Source of the DNA: Clostridiales bacterium
GTDB lineage: Bacteria; Bacillota; Clostridia; Oscillospirales; Oscillospiraceae
NCBI GenBank assembly: GCA_022787565.1
Contig: JALFVN010000035.1
Location: 1-64,000, forward strand
DNA length: 64,000 bases
Direction of reading: 5' to 3'
Below the pieces are notes generated by a model. It ran no database searches. It was not told the origin of the DNA and worked only from the letters and a program-made list of their open reading frames with translations. The position numbers and the translations under genes are program-made. Shown in pieces: positions 46,587-55,399 of the stretch. Each line of letters opens with the position of its first letter. Within the stretch, counting starts at the first letter, position 1.

Positions 46587-47369
46587 TTATTTTCCGTAAC
46601 CGCTGAGGAACTGTTTTGTGCGTTCCTCCAGCGGGTTTTTCAGCACCTGCTCCGGCGGGCCCTGCTCGGCGATCACGCCGCCGTCGATAAACAAAACCCT
46701 GTCAGACACGGCGGCGGCAAAATCCATTTCGTGGGTCACTACCACCATGGTCATATTCTCCTCCGCAAGCTGACGGATCACATTCAGCACCTCGCCGGTC
46801 AGCTCCGGGTCCAGGGCGGAGGTGGGTTCGTCAAAGAAAAGCACCTCAGGCGTCAGTGCCAAGGCCCGGGCGATGGCCACCCGCTGCTGCTGGCCGCCGG
46901 AGAGCTGATGGGGATAAAAGTTCAGCTTGTCCCCAAGCCCTACCCGGCGCAGAAGCTCCCGGCTTTTCTCCTCGATCTCCGCATTCACGGCTTTTTTGTT
47001 CCGCTTATAGTCCTCGCCGCCTTTTGCCTGGAGCTTGGGCGCAAGAGAAACGTTTTCCAGGGCAGTATACTGGGGAAACAGGTTGAAATTCTGGAACACC
47101 AGGCCAAAATGGAGCCTGTTGCGCCGGATCTCCGCCTCGCTGAGGGTTTTGCCGTCGGAGGAGTCAAAAATAGGCTGCCCGTTTACCGATATCCGTCCGG
47201 AGCTGGGCATTTCCAGAAAATTCAGGCAGCGGAGCAGCGTGGTCTTGCCGCCGCCGGAGGGGCCGATCACGGACATGGTCTCTCCCCTGTCCATGGAAAA
47301 GCTTACCCCCTTGAGAACCTCCAGCTCATCAAAGCTTTTATGCAGATCTTTTACTTCCAGCAGTGCCAT
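46587..47369 (-). CDS. Polar amino acid ABC transporter, ATP-binding protein
   Basis: The 260-residue ATPase has Walker A GPSGGGKT, a Q-loop in [16 protein letters not shown], signature LSGGQQQR, Walker [13 protein letters not shown] and the switch His in VVTHEM. Sequence and operon match the GlnQ/HisP class. Last gene of the three-gene transporter operon, nine bases after the permease. Confidence 0.95.
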   Translation of the reverse strand: MALLEVKDLHKSFDELEVLKGVSFSMDRGETMSVIGPSGGGKTTLLRCLNFLEMPSSGRISVNGQPIFDSSDGKTLSEAEIRRNRLHFGLVFQNFNLFPQYTALENVSLAPKLQAKGGEDYKRNKKAVNAEIEEKSRELLRRVGLGDKLNFYPHQLSGGQQQRVAIARALALTPEVLFFDEPTSALDPELTGEVLNVIRQLAEENMTMVVVTHEMDFAAAVSDRVLFIDGGVIAEQGPPEQVLKNPLEERTKQFLSGYGK

Positions 47370-47378
47370 ATCCTCACC

Positions 47379-48038
47379 TCACACCTTGAAATAGTCCAGC
47401 TTCTTCTCCACCCAGCCCAGAAGCAGGGTGAGCAGGCCGCTGAATGCAAGATAATAAAGCCCCGTGAAAAACAGCGGCCAGATAATACCGGAGGATTTGA
47501 TAAAGCTCTGGCCGTTCCACATGATCTCGTACACGGCGATAACGCGCACAAGGGAGGTGTCCTTGACCAGGGTGATGACCTCGTTGCCCATGGGCGGGAC
47601 GATGCGCTTGATGACCTGCATCAGGGTGACTTTGAAAAAGATCTGCGTATTGGTCAGGCCCAGAACCTGTCCGGCCTCTTTCTGTCCCTTGGGTATGCCT
47701 TCGATACCGCCCCGGTATATCTCGGAAAAATAACAGGAATAATTAAAGATAAAGGCAACCATGGCCGCCGCAAAACGGCCGGCGCTGCCGCCGCCCCACC
47801 AGTTGTTGCCCAGGATCAGGCCCGGGCCGTAGTAGATGATGAGCAGCTGGAGCATCAGCGGCGTGCCGCGGATAATCCAGACCACCAGCTTGACCAGATA
47901 TTGCAGGGGCTTAAAGCGGCTCATAGAGCCAAAAGCGATAATAAGCCCCAGGGGAATGGCGCCCAGCAGCGTCAGGGCAAAAATCTCCAGGGATTTCAGA
48001 AATCCAAGGCTCAGGGAGGACAAAACAGTCTGGAACAT
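47379..48038 (-). CDS. Polar amino acid ABC transporter, permease
   Basis: The 219-residue membrane protein has about five helices and the amino-acid-type EAA loop (EIYRGGIEGIPKGQKEAGQVLGLTNTQIFFKVTLMQVIKRIVPPMGNEVI region). Start MFQTVLSSLSLGFLKSLEIF is typical. It pairs with itself and the GlnQ-type ATPase. It follows the binding-protein gene after a 96-base gap containing a hairpin. Confidence 0.94.
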   Translation of the reverse strand: MFQTVLSSLSLGFLKSLEIFALTLLGAIPLGLIIAFGSMSRFKPLQYLVKLVVWIIRGTPLMLQLLIIYYGPGLILGNNWWGGGSAGRFAAAMVAFIFNYSCYFSEIYRGGIEGIPKGQKEAGQVLGLTNTQIFFKVTLMQVIKRIVPPMGNEVITLVKDTSLVRVIAVYEIMWNGQSFIKSSGIIWPLFFTGLYYLAFSGLLTLLLGWVEKKLDYFKV

Positions 48039-48071
48039 GGCAAACCTCTCTATGTATTCTCACAAGGGATG

Positions 48072-48102
48072 AAAGCAGAGGAGCGGTTCGCCCCTCTGCT
48101 TT
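48072..48102 (-). terminator. Attenuating hairpin between binding protein and permease genes
   Basis: AAAGCAGAGG and CCTCTGCTTT form a 10-bp stem with an 11-base loop on the minus strand. Only a short TTTC follows, so partial read-through is expected. This is the common way to make more binding protein than permease. Confidence 0.6.
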
Positions 48103-48134
48103 GGTAGCGTATTAATATAATAAACGAATCCGGC

Positions 48135-48893
48135 TTATTTTGCAATAATGGATTCCTGCACGCCGTACTTTTCCGCGATCTCCATTACGGTACCGTCGGC
48201 ATAGGCCTTGGCATAGAACTCGTTGAACTTCTCGGCAAGGCCGCTGCCGATCTTGAAGCCAACGCCGTATTCCTCGGTGGTGAGCTTAACGGTGTAGGTC
48301 AGTTCGGGGTAGCTGGTGCCCTCGCCGATCATGGCGCCGGCCATCAGCAGGTCAATGATGCAGGCGTCGGAGGTACCGGCGGCCACTTCCATCAGCGCGT
48401 CAGCCTGGGTGAGAACGGCGTTATAGTCGTTGCCCAGTTCGATGACCGCGTCCTCGCCGGCGGAACCGGCCTCAACAGCAAACTTCAGGCCCGCCAGACT
48501 GGCCACGTCCTGATATTTGTCAGCGTCTTCGGCCTTCACCACCACCACCTGGGCGTTGTTGCAGTAGGGCGTGCCGCACTCCATGGCTTTGAGAACCTCG
48601 TCGGTCAGGGTCATGCCGTTCCACACCGCGTCGATGTTGCCGGAGTCCAGCTCAAGGATCTTATTGTCCCAGTCGATCTCCACAAATTCCACATCCTGGC
48701 CCAGATACTCGGCAAAGGCCTTGGCCATGTCGGCGTCAAAGCCGATCCATGCGCCGCTGTCGTCCTTGTAATCCATGGGGGCAAAGTCGGTTATGCCCAC
48801 AACAAAGGCTTCCTTTTTCCCGCAGGCGCACAGAGCCAGAACCATGGTCAGCGCCATCAGCAGGCAGAATACTTTTTTCATCTTGTTTTTCAT
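48135..48893 (-). CDS. Amino acid ABC transporter substrate-binding lipoprotein
   Basis: The 252-residue protein has a lipoprotein signal peptide ending ALCACGKKEAF (lipobox Cys at ~24) and SBP_bac_3 motifs (DFAPMDYKDDSGAWIGFDADMAKAFAEYLG, then GNIDAVWNGMTLTDEVLKAM). Such proteins bind polar amino acids; acidic residues in the pocket cannot be resolved here. First gene of the operon, with an ATG after GGAGGAAAG. Confidence 0.94.
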   Translation of the reverse strand: MKNKMKKVFCLLMALTMVLALCACGKKEAFVVGITDFAPMDYKDDSGAWIGFDADMAKAFAEYLGQDVEFVEIDWDNKILELDSGNIDAVWNGMTLTDEVLKAMECGTPYCNNAQVVVVKAEDADKYQDVASLAGLKFAVEAGSAGEDAVIELGNDYNAVLTQADALMEVAAGTSDACIIDLLMAGAMIGEGTSYPELTYTVKLTTEEYGVGFKIGSGLAEKFNEFYAKAYADGTVMEIAEKYGVQESIIAK

Positions 48894-48934
48894 TTTTACT
48901 TTCCTCCGAAAGATTAATTTTTAGTTGCATTAGC

Positions 48935-48962
48935 ATAATAACACATTAGCGAAATAAAGCAA
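48935..48962 (-). promoter_or_regulatory. Promoter of the amino acid ABC operon
   Basis: Minus-strand TTGCTT (48957-48962) and TATTAT (48935-48940) are spaced by 16 bases, with TGT before the -10. It lies about 40 bases before the binding-protein ATG. Confidence 0.6.
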
Positions 48963-48978
48963 TAGGTAAACCACTCTT

Positions 48979-49003
48979 TTGTTGTGCAAAATTTGCACAA
49001 CAA
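48979..49003. promoter_or_regulatory. 25-bp palindrome between the ABC operon and iscR
   Basis: TTGTTGTGCAAA and TTTGCACAACAA are perfect inverted 12-mers around one base. Placed 17 bases upstream of the ABC promoter -35, it looks like an activator or repressor site. No regulator of this operon is visible nearby. Confidence 0.55.
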
Positions 49004-49032
49004 ATATACAGTCCGTTCATATTTGCCTATTT

Positions 49033-49073
49033 AATTCCTACTAATTTTATGGTAGATTAAGTGCATAGGAATT
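49033..49073 (+). promoter_or_regulatory. Inverted repeat AATTCCTA...TAGGAATT upstream of iscR
   Basis: AATTCCTA (49033-49040) and TAGGAATT (49066-49073) flank a TAGATT-containing stretch that could hold the -10 region. Rrf2/IscR-type regulators often autoregulate through sites overlapping their promoter, and this is the best candidate. The -35 is not evident. Confidence 0.45.
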
Positions 49074-49096
49074 AAGCGGTGAAAGGAGGCGTTTTT

Positions 49097-49522
49097 TTGA
49101 ACGTGACAAGCAAGGGCCGTTACGCCCTGAGAGTGATGATCGATCTGGCCCAGCATCCGGAAGACGGGTTCATTTCTCTCAAGACCATTGCCGACCGGCA
49201 GGGCATTTCCATGAAATATCTGGAGATGATCGTGGGAAACCTGAAGAAGGCCCGGCTTGTGGACAGCACCCGGGGAAAAGAGGGGGGCTACAGGCTCAAC
49301 CGCAGCCCGGGCGACTACTCCGTGGGCGACATTCTCCGCTGCATCGAGGACAATCTGGCGCCTGTCGCCTGCATCAGGGCCGGCAGCATCAACTGCGAAA
49401 ACGCGGCGGGCTGCATGACCGTTCCCATGTGGAAGGAGCTGGACGATATCACCAACGCCTATCTGGACACCGTCAGTCTTGAAGACCTGCTGACCGGCGC
49501 GAAATGGCGCGGTCAGGATTAA
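49097..49522 (+). CDS. iscR: Rrf2 family regulator, IscR-like
   Basis: The start is the TTG at 49097, seven bases after AAGGAGG; this gives MNVTSKGRYALRVMIDLAQ, the usual opening. The 141-residue protein has a winged helix and the Fe-S cysteines in VACIRAGSINCENAAGC (C-x7-C-x5-C). It should sense Fe-S status and control the isc genes behind it. Located 34 bases before iscS. Confidence 0.92.
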   Translation: MNVTSKGRYALRVMIDLAQHPEDGFISLKTIADRQGISMKYLEMIVGNLKKARLVDSTRGKEGGYRLNRSPGDYSVGDILRCIEDNLAPVACIRAGSINCENAAGCMTVPMWKELDDITNAYLDTVSLEDLLTGAKWRGQD

Positions 49523-49556
49523 AGAGCATCAATAATACAGAAAGGATCTGTGCACA

Positions 49557-50744
49557 ATGTTTGTATACGCCGATAATGCAGCCACCACCAGCGTAAGCAA
49601 GACCGCGCTGGACGCTATGCTGCCCTACCTTACCGAAAACTACGGCAATCCCTCCAGCCTTTACGGCTTTGCCCAGAAGGCCACCGAGGCCGTGGCTCAG
49701 GCCCGGGCCACCGTTGCCGCCTGCCTGAACGCCGAGCCCCGGGAGATCTACTTCACCTCCGGCGGCAGCGAGGCTGACAACCAGGCCATCATCTCCGCCG
49801 CCAAGGCCGGCGCCCGCAAAGGGAAAAAGCACCTGATCTCCACCAAATTCGAGCACCACGCGGTGCTGCACACCCTGAAAAAGCTGGAAAAAGAGGGCTA
49901 TGAGGTCACGCTTCTGGATGTGCACGAGGACGGCGTAGTCCGTCTTGAGGACGTAGCCGCCGCCATCCGGGAGGACACCGCCCTTGTGACCATTATGTTT
50001 GCCAACAACGAGATCGGCACCGTTCAGCCCATCCGGGAGATCGGCGCCCTCTGCCGGGAGAAGGGCATTCCCTTCCACACCGACGCGGTGCAGGCCGCAG
50101 GCCATATGCCCATCGACGTGAAGGAAATGAACATCGACATGCTCAGCATCTCCGGCCATAAGTTCCACGCGCCCAAGGGCGTGGGCGTGCTGTACGCCAA
50201 GAAGAACATGCCCCTGTTCAACCTGATCGAGGGCGGCGCCCAGGAGCGGGGCCGCCGGGGCGGCACGGAGAACGTGGCCGGTATCGTGGCTCTGGCTGCA
50301 GCGCTGAAGGAGTCTGTTGACAACATGGAGGCCAACACCGCCAAGATCATCCCCATGCGCGACAAGCTCTTTGTCGAGCTGAGCAAGATCCCCCACAGCA
50401 AAATTAACGGCAGCCTGGAGCACCATGTCCCCGGCACGGTGAACATGTGCTTTGAGGGCATTGAGGGCGAGTCCCTGCTGCTCATGCTGGACATGAACGG
50501 TATCTGCGCCTCTTCCGGCAGCGCCTGCACCTCCGGCTCCCTGGATCCCAGCCATGTGCTGCTCAGTCTGGGTCTGCCCCACGAGGTGGCCCACGGCTCC
50601 CTGCGCCTGTCCATCGGTGAGTACAACACCATGGAAGAAATCGACCACATCATCGAAGTGGTTCCCAGGGTCGTCCAGTATCTCCGCAACATGTCCCCGG
50701 TCTGGGACGAGCTGGAGAAGGGCCAGCGTCCCCATCTGATATAA
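49557..50744 (+). CDS. iscS: Cysteine desulfurase (IscS/NifS)
   Basis: The 395-residue PLP enzyme has the Schiff-base lysine in [12 protein letters not shown] (Lys202) and the active-site cysteine in [11 protein letters not shown] (Cys324). It removes sulfur from cysteine for Fe-S clusters and for thiolation enzymes such as MnmA, encoded 5 kb downstream. The NifS-like sequence class is typical of anaerobic Firmicutes. It lies between iscR and iscU. Confidence 0.96.
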   Translation: MFVYADNAATTSVSKTALDAMLPYLTENYGNPSSLYGFAQKATEAVAQARATVAACLNAEPREIYFTSGGSEADNQAIISAAKAGARKGKKHLISTKFEHHAVLHTLKKLEKEGYEVTLLDVHEDGVVRLEDVAAAIREDTALVTIMFANNEIGTVQPIREIGALCREKGIPFHTDAVQAAGHMPIDVKEMNIDMLSISGHKFHAPKGVGVLYAKKNMPLFNLIEGGAQERGRRGGTENVAGIVALAAALKESVDNMEANTAKIIPMRDKLFVELSKIPHSKINGSLEHHVPGTVNMCFEGIEGESLLLMLDMNGICASSGSACTSGSLDPSHVLLSLGLPHEVAHGSLRLSIGEYNTMEEIDHIIEVVPRVVQYLRNMSPVWDELEKGQRPHLI

Positions 50745-50777
50745 ACAAATCTTTTCTGTTTCAGGAGGAATAAAAAT

Positions 50778-51206
50778 ATGGCACTTTACAGTGATAAGGT
50801 CATGGACCATTTTCAGAATCCCCGCAACGTGGGCAAGCTGGACGACGCAGACGGCATCGGCGAAGTGGGCAACGCCAAGTGCGGCGACATCATGCGCATG
50901 TACATCAAGGTGAAGGACGGCATCATCACCGACTGCAAGTTCAACACCTTCGGCTGCGGCAGCGCCATCGCCACCAGCTCCATGGCCACCGAGCTGATCA
51001 AGGGCAAACCCATTGAGGAGGCGCTTCAGCTGTCCAACAAGGCCGTGGTAGAGGCGCTGGACGGTCTGCCCGCCCACAAGATCCACTGCTCCGTGCTGGC
51101 CGAGGAGGCTGTCCGCGCCGCTGTCAAGGACTACTACGACAAAAACGGCATCGCCTACAACCCCGACGATTTCCAGATCCACGACTGCGAGCATTGCCAC
51201 GACTGA
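50778..51206 (+). CDS. iscU: Fe-S cluster assembly scaffold IscU/NifU-N
   Basis: The 142-residue scaffold has ligand cysteines Cys35 (AKCGDI, with Asp37), Cys60 (FGCGSA) and Cys104 (HCSVLAEE). It is the NifU N-terminal type without fused extra domains. It ends with an extra Cys/His-rich tail, HDCEHCHD, which could bind metal. It assembles 2Fe-2S or 4Fe-4S clusters with IscS. A strong terminator follows. Confidence 0.96.
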   Translation: MALYSDKVMDHFQNPRNVGKLDDADGIGEVGNAKCGDIMRMYIKVKDGIITDCKFNTFGCGSAIATSSMATELIKGKPIEEALQLSNKAVVEALDGLPAHKIHCSVLAEEAVRAAVKDYYDKNGIAYNPDDFQIHDCEHCHD

Positions 51207-51222
51207 GGGACACCAAGTCCGC

Positions 51223-51259
51223 AAAAAACGAGCTGACCGGCATGGTCTGCTCGTTTTTT
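51223..51259 (+). terminator. Terminator of the isc operon
   Basis: AAAAAACGAGC and GCTCGTTTTTT (51223-51233 with 51249-51259) form an 11-bp stem with 15-base loop, ending in the T-run. Functional mainly on the plus strand. Confidence 0.85.
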
Positions 51260-51270
51260 CGTTATTGGTC

Positions 51271-51483
51271 TCAGCGCTGGAGCCAGCGGGCGATGGCCGG
51301 GAGCACCCGGTAGTTCCGAACAAAAATGCTGTAAATTTCCCGCTCTGCCAGGGCCGCCTCCTGACAGCCCACCTCGATGGTCAGGGAGGGGATCTCCAGA
51401 GTATCGATGGCCCAGTCCTTATAGCCTGCGCCGTCCACGCTGCCTGTGGCGTGATAGCTTCTGGTCACGTCAAAGGAAAAGAT
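51271..51483 (-). pseudogene. C-terminal remnant of an M14 zinc carboxypeptidase
   Basis: About 70 codons on the minus strand end in TGA at 51271-51273 and read ...SYHATGSVDGAGYKDWAI then DTLEIPSLTIEVGCQEA. This is the part of M14 carboxypeptidases that includes the catalytic glutamate in TIEVG. All the zinc-binding HxxE..H part is missing. The fragment begins within the terminator of the neighbouring surface protein gene, so the upstream portion was lost, probably when that gene arrived. Confidence 0.65.
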
Positions 51484-51511
51484 CCGGCATGGCTTTCAGG
51501 CCATGCCGGAT
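51482..51511 (-). terminator. Terminator of the second surface protein gene
   Basis: A perfect 12-bp stem ATCCGGCATGGC/GCCATGCCGGAT with a six-base loop, followed on the minus strand by CTTTTCCTTTG. It lies 20 bases after the stop. Confidence 0.75.
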
Positions 51512-51530
51512 GAAATCCTTTTATTTCAAA

Positions 51531-52712
51531 TTATCTGCGCCTTCTGCGGCGATTACGGCGGCTGCGGCGTGAGGATCTGACCACGTCGACAACCACAAGG
51601 ATCACCACGACCAGGACAATACCCGCCAGCACCCAGCCGATATAACCGCCGCGGAGGATATCCTCGCCGTCTGCGTCGTATTCCAGTGCCCGTGTGGTTT
51701 CATATCCGCAGACTGTGCAGACGCCCTTCTCCTCTCCCGGCTCTTTTTTCGTTGCGGCGCGGACTACGCTCCACTGGAAGCTGTGAGCGGCCTTATCGTT
51801 CTGCTCGCCGCACTGACACTCATGCCAATGATAGCTCCCGTCGCTCACCCAGCTTTCACCAAACCGGTGCTCATGGGTTTCAGGGGCGGCGCTCTCCGCC
51901 GGTACCTCCGGGGACGGCGTGGGTTCCGGCGTCGGTGTGGGCGTAGGCGTTGGTGTGGGTTCCGGGGTAGCTTCAGGCTCTTCCGGCGCGTCCTTGACTT
52001 TTATGTAGGCTCCGTTGGAGGTCTTGCTGCCCCCCGGGCCTTTAAAGACGGCCTTGATCTGCCAGCCGTTCATCTCAACAGGGATATTGTAGATAACGAT
52101 CTTTCCGGCGCCGTCGTCCTTGACACTGGAGCCGGGGAAGGTCTTACCGATCTCCGTGCAGTCCACCACCGTCGCGCCGTCAGGGCTCACCAGGATCCAG
52201 GAGCAGCTTTCCGCATAAACAGCCGTAGCCACAAAGGAGGCCCAGCCGTCCGCATCCACGGTCTCCCCGCCGGGGTGCTTGATGATAGTAGGCGCCCAGA
52301 CAGCCGGGGTAATCTCCCGCACAAGGGTAACGGATTTCCCCGCGGGGTCTACTGCCGCGTCCACGCCGGAGTTATTGAGATAGGCGCGAAGCTCCGCTGA
52401 AAAGCTATAGCCCTCGCCGGCGTCTATGCGTATCTCCAGACGGTAAGTCTGCTGCTGCTGAAAGCTGCCCGAGGCCGGCAGACCGTCCTGCGTGGTCCAC
52501 GTTACGCTGCCCACGGTGCAGCCCTCCGTGCTGGTGGCCACGACAACGTTGCCGATATCCATGAGCACCACAGGGCCGGGCTGGGCGGTAGCCAGCACTT
52601 TTTCTATCACCACGTCGTCTGCCGAGGCGGTCAGAGGGATAAAACTCAATATACTCCATCCAAGGCAGAGGGAAAACAGCAGGGAAAGCAGTCTTTTAAC
52701 GGCTTTTTTCAT
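51531..52712 (-). CDS. Secreted membrane-anchored surface protein with Cys/His module
   Basis: The 393-residue protein has a signal peptide (residues 1-31, SLCLGWSILSFIPLTASA), two beta-rich domains, a T/P-rich linker of TPTPTP repeats, and a Cys/His module (HRFGESWVSDGSYHWHEC with CGEQNDKAAHSF and VCTVCGYETT). A transmembrane helix (WVLAGIVLVVVILVVVDVV) and a tail of arginines follow. The Cys/His module resembles that of the protein at 44001-45986. It is likely displayed outside, with the arginine tail inside. Family unnamed. Confidence 0.85.
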   Translation of the reverse strand: MKKAVKRLLSLLFSLCLGWSILSFIPLTASADDVVIEKVLATAQPGPVVLMDIGNVVVATSTEGCTVGSVTWTTQDGLPASGSFQQQQTYRLEIRIDAGEGYSFSAELRAYLNNSGVDAAVDPAGKSVTLVREITPAVWAPTIIKHPGGETVDADGWASFVATAVYAESCSWILVSPDGATVVDCTEIGKTFPGSSVKDDGAGKIVIYNIPVEMNGWQIKAVFKGPGGSKTSNGAYIKVKDAPEEPEATPEPTPTPTPTPTPEPTPSPEVPAESAAPETHEHRFGESWVSDGSYHWHECQCGEQNDKAAHSFQWSVVRAATKKEPGEEKGVCTVCGYETTRALEYDADGEDILRGGYIGWVLAGIVLVVVILVVVDVVRSSRRSRRNRRRRRR

Positions 52713-52744
52713 GGTGAGATCCTCCTCTCTCTGTCTTTTTTATC

Positions 52745-52773
52745 ATTATATTCCCCGCTGCATTTTCGGTCAA
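52745..52773 (-). promoter_or_regulatory. Promoter of the second surface protein gene
   Basis: Minus-strand TTGACC (52768-52773) and a perfect TATAAT (52745-52750) with a 17-base spacer, followed by GAGAGGAGGATC and the ATG. It is back-to-back with the thiN promoter. Confidence 0.82.
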
Positions 52774-52810
52774 GAAAAATATGGTTTCCTGCATTTTCTT
52801 GCCTATTGGA

Positions 52811-52839
52811 TTGCACAAACGCGTTTTTGATATTATAAT
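52811..52839 (+). promoter_or_regulatory. Promoter of the thiN-mnmG-mnmA operon
   Basis: TTGCAC (52811-52816) and a perfect TATAAT (52834-52839) with a 17-base spacer. The start is near 52846, about 60 bases before thiN. No other promoter is seen up to mnmA. Confidence 0.8.
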
Positions 52840-52908
52840 GCGTACTGCACCTTCCTTTGCCCCGGTGCACTGGGGTAAGGGCACTACGCAATGCAACGGA
52901 GAACTGCT

Positions 52909-53541
52909 ATGACTTGTTTTATCTTTGCCGCCGGAGGCTTTTACGGGCTTGTGGAGCGCCCGGCTCCCGGAGATCTGGTGATCGCTGCGGACGCGGGCTA
53001 CAAAAACTGTCTGGCCTGCGGCATAACGCCGGACATCATCGTGGGCGACTTTGACTCCATGGACGCCCCTGACCTGCCGGAGGTAATCAGGCTCCCGGTA
53101 GAGAAGGACGACACGGACTCCCTCCACGCCATGCGCATCGGGCTGGAGAAGGGTTATACGGATTTCGTGCTCTACGGCGGCACCGGCGGCAGCCGGGTGG
53201 ACCACACCATTGCCAACATGCAAAGTCTTCTGTTTCTGGTCTCCCGCTGTGCCCGGGGCCGCATGTACGGCGACGGGGTGATCTACCGGGTAATCCACGA
53301 CGAAAAGCTCCGCTTCCCCGCCTCCTGTCGGGGCACACTCTCCCTGTTCTGTATGGACGGGCAGGCCCGGGGCGTGAGCATAAGCGGGCTGAAATATGCC
53401 CTTGACAACTACACCGTAAGTTCCTGTTTCCCCATCGGCGTCAGCAACTCCTTCACCGGCGTCCCGGCGGAGATCGAGGTCAGAGACGGTACACTGCTGA
53501 TCATTTCCAATATTCAGGGTGATAAAATTGAAAAAATATGA
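52909..53541 (+). CDS. thiN: Thiamine pyrophosphokinase
   Basis: I choose the ATG at 52909, eight bases after GGAG; an upstream ATG (52891) is less well placed. The 210-residue protein has the TPK motifs [31 protein letters not shown] and [15 protein letters not shown]. It converts thiamine plus ATP to thiamine pyrophosphate. The stop lies inside the mnmG start region, so the genes are coupled. Confidence 0.94.
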   Translation: MTCFIFAAGGFYGLVERPAPGDLVIAADAGYKNCLACGITPDIIVGDFDSMDAPDLPEVIRLPVEKDDTDSLHAMRIGLEKGYTDFVLYGGTGGSRVDHTIANMQSLLFLVSRCARGRMYGDGVIYRVIHDEKLRFPASCRGTLSLFCMDGQARGVSISGLKYALDNYTVSSCFPIGVSNSFTGVPAEIEVRDGTLLIISNIQGDKIEKI

Positions 53542-55399
53542 AGCCGGAAAATGTGATATTGCCGTGATCGGCGCAGGCCACGCCGGGATCGAGGCCGCTC
53601 TGGCCGCTGCACGCCTGGGTCTGGACACGGTCTGCTTTACCGTCAATCTGGACAGCGTGGGCAACATGCCCTGCAACCCGGCCATCGGCGGCACAGGCAA
53701 GGGTCATCTGGTCCGGGAGCTGGACGCTCTCGGCGGGGAGATGGCAAAGGCGGCGGACAGGGCCTGTATTCAGTACCGTATGCTGAATCTGGGCAAGGGT
53801 CCCGCCGTCCACTCCCTCCGGGCCCAGGCCGACCGGCGGCGCTACCAGGAGATCATGAAACAGACCCTGGAGCGGCAGGAAAATCTCCGTCTGAAGCAGG
53901 CGGAGGTGGTGGATATCGGCCTTGATCACGGGCAGGTCTGCTCCGTCACCACCCACACCGGAGCGGTCTACGCCTGCCGGGCGGTAGTCATCGCCTCCGG
54001 CACCTATCTGGACGGCCGCACCATTGTGGGCGAAGTGCTGCGCTCCTCCGGGCCCGACGGTCTGGCCGCTGCCGTGCCTCTGGCGCAAAGGCTCCGGGAC
54101 ATGGGGCTCTCCATGCGCCGCTTCAAAACCGGAACGCCGCCCAGAGTCAATGCCCGCACCGTAGATTTTTCCCAGATGGAGCTGCAGGAGGGGGACCGGG
54201 AGATCGAGCCCTTCTCTTTCTCCACCACGGCCGCCCCCAACAACAGCGCCGTCTGCTATCTGACCTATACCAATGAGCGCACCCATGAGATCATCCGGGA
54301 AAATCTGGACCGCAGTCCCATCTACTCCGGCGTCATCGAGGGCGTGGGCCCCCGTTATTGCCCCAGTATTGAGACCAAGGTGATGACCTTTGCCGACAAG
54401 CCCCGGCACCAGCTTTTCATCGAGCCTATGGGGCTTAACACGGAAGAGCTTTATATTCAGGGCTTTTCCTCCTCCATGCCGGAGGAGGTGCAGGTGCAGA
54501 TGCTGCACACGATCCCCGGTCTGGAGCAGGCGGAGATGACCCGCTGTGCTTACGCCATCGAATATGACTGCATTGACCCCACGGAGCTCTATCCCACGCT
54601 GGAATGTAAAAAGATTTCCGGCCTGTACGGCGCGGGGCAGTTCAACGGCTCCTCCGGTTATGAGGAGGCGGCGGTACAGGGCTTTGTGGCAGGGGTAAAC
54701 GCCGCGATGAAGCTCAGGGGCCGCCCGCCTTTTATTCTCCGCCGCAGCGACGGCTATATCGGCACGCTGATTGACGATCTGGTGACCAAGGGCACCAACG
54801 AGCCTTACCGTATGATGACCTCCCGCAGCGAATACCGGCTGCTCCACCGGCAGGACAATGCCGACCAGCGGCTCAGCGCTTACGGTCTGGAAATCGGCCT
54901 GGTCAGCCCGGAACGGCACCGGGCAGTTGTGGAAAAATACGCCGCCGTGGACCGGGAGATCAAGCGGCTGGAGAGCTGCCATCTTGCCCCCACGGAGGCG
55001 CTGAATGCCATGCTGGAGAGCCGGGGCACGGCAAGGGTCTCCACCGGCGTGTCTCTGGCGGACCTGATTCGCCGTCCTCAGGTGGGCTATGCCGATCTGG
55101 CCCTCTTTGACCCGGAGCGGCCCGCGCTGGACCGGGCGGTTTGCTATGAGGCGGAGCTGAACCTGAAATATGAGGGCTATATCAAGCGGCAGCTGAAGCA
55201 GGTGGAGGAGTTCACCCGCATGGAAAGCCGCAGTCTGCCCGCAAATCTGGATTACGACCAGATCACCGGCCTTCGTCTGGAGGCCCGGGAAAAGCTGAAA
55301 AAGATCCGGCCCGAGAATTTCGGTCAGGCCAGCCGCATCTCCGGTGTGTCCCCGGCGGATATTTCGGTACTGATGATCTATATGGAGAACAGAAAATGA
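53528..55399 (+). CDS. mnmG: tRNA uridine-34 carboxymethylaminomethyl enzyme MnmG (GidA)
   Basis: The start is likely the TTG at 53528 ([20 protein letters not shown]); a GTG at 53519 is also in frame. The 623-residue FAD enzyme has the dinucleotide fold [33 protein letters not shown], and the C-terminal MnmE-binding region. With MnmE it installs cmnm5 on U34 of tRNAs. mnmE is not in the window. It overlaps thiN by 14 bases and mnmA by four. Usually mnmG lies near noc and the origin; here it is next to mnmA. Confidence 0.96.
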   Translation: MKKYEAGKCDIAVIGAGHAGIEAALAAARLGLDTVCFTVNLDSVGNMPCNPAIGGTGKGHLVRELDALGGEMAKAADRACIQYRMLNLGKGPAVHSLRAQADRRRYQEIMKQTLERQENLRLKQAEVVDIGLDHGQVCSVTTHTGAVYACRAVVIASGTYLDGRTIVGEVLRSSGPDGLAAAVPLAQRLRDMGLSMRRFKTGTPPRVNARTVDFSQMELQEGDREIEPFSFSTTAAPNNSAVCYLTYTNERTHEIIRENLDRSPIYSGVIEGVGPRYCPSIETKVMTFADKPRHQLFIEPMGLNTEELYIQGFSSSMPEEVQVQMLHTIPGLEQAEMTRCAYAIEYDCIDPTELYPTLECKKISGLYGAGQFNGSSGYEEAAVQGFVAGVNAAMKLRGRPPFILRRSDGYIGTLIDDLVTKGTNEPYRMMTSRSEYRLLHRQDNADQRLSAYGLEIGLVSPERHRAVVEKYAAVDREIKRLESCHLAPTEALNAMLESRGTARVSTGVSLADLIRRPQVGYADLALFDPERPALDRAVCYEAELNLKYEGYIKRQLKQVEEFTRMESRSLPANLDYDQITGLRLEAREKLKKIRPENFGQASRISGVSPADISVLMIYMENRK

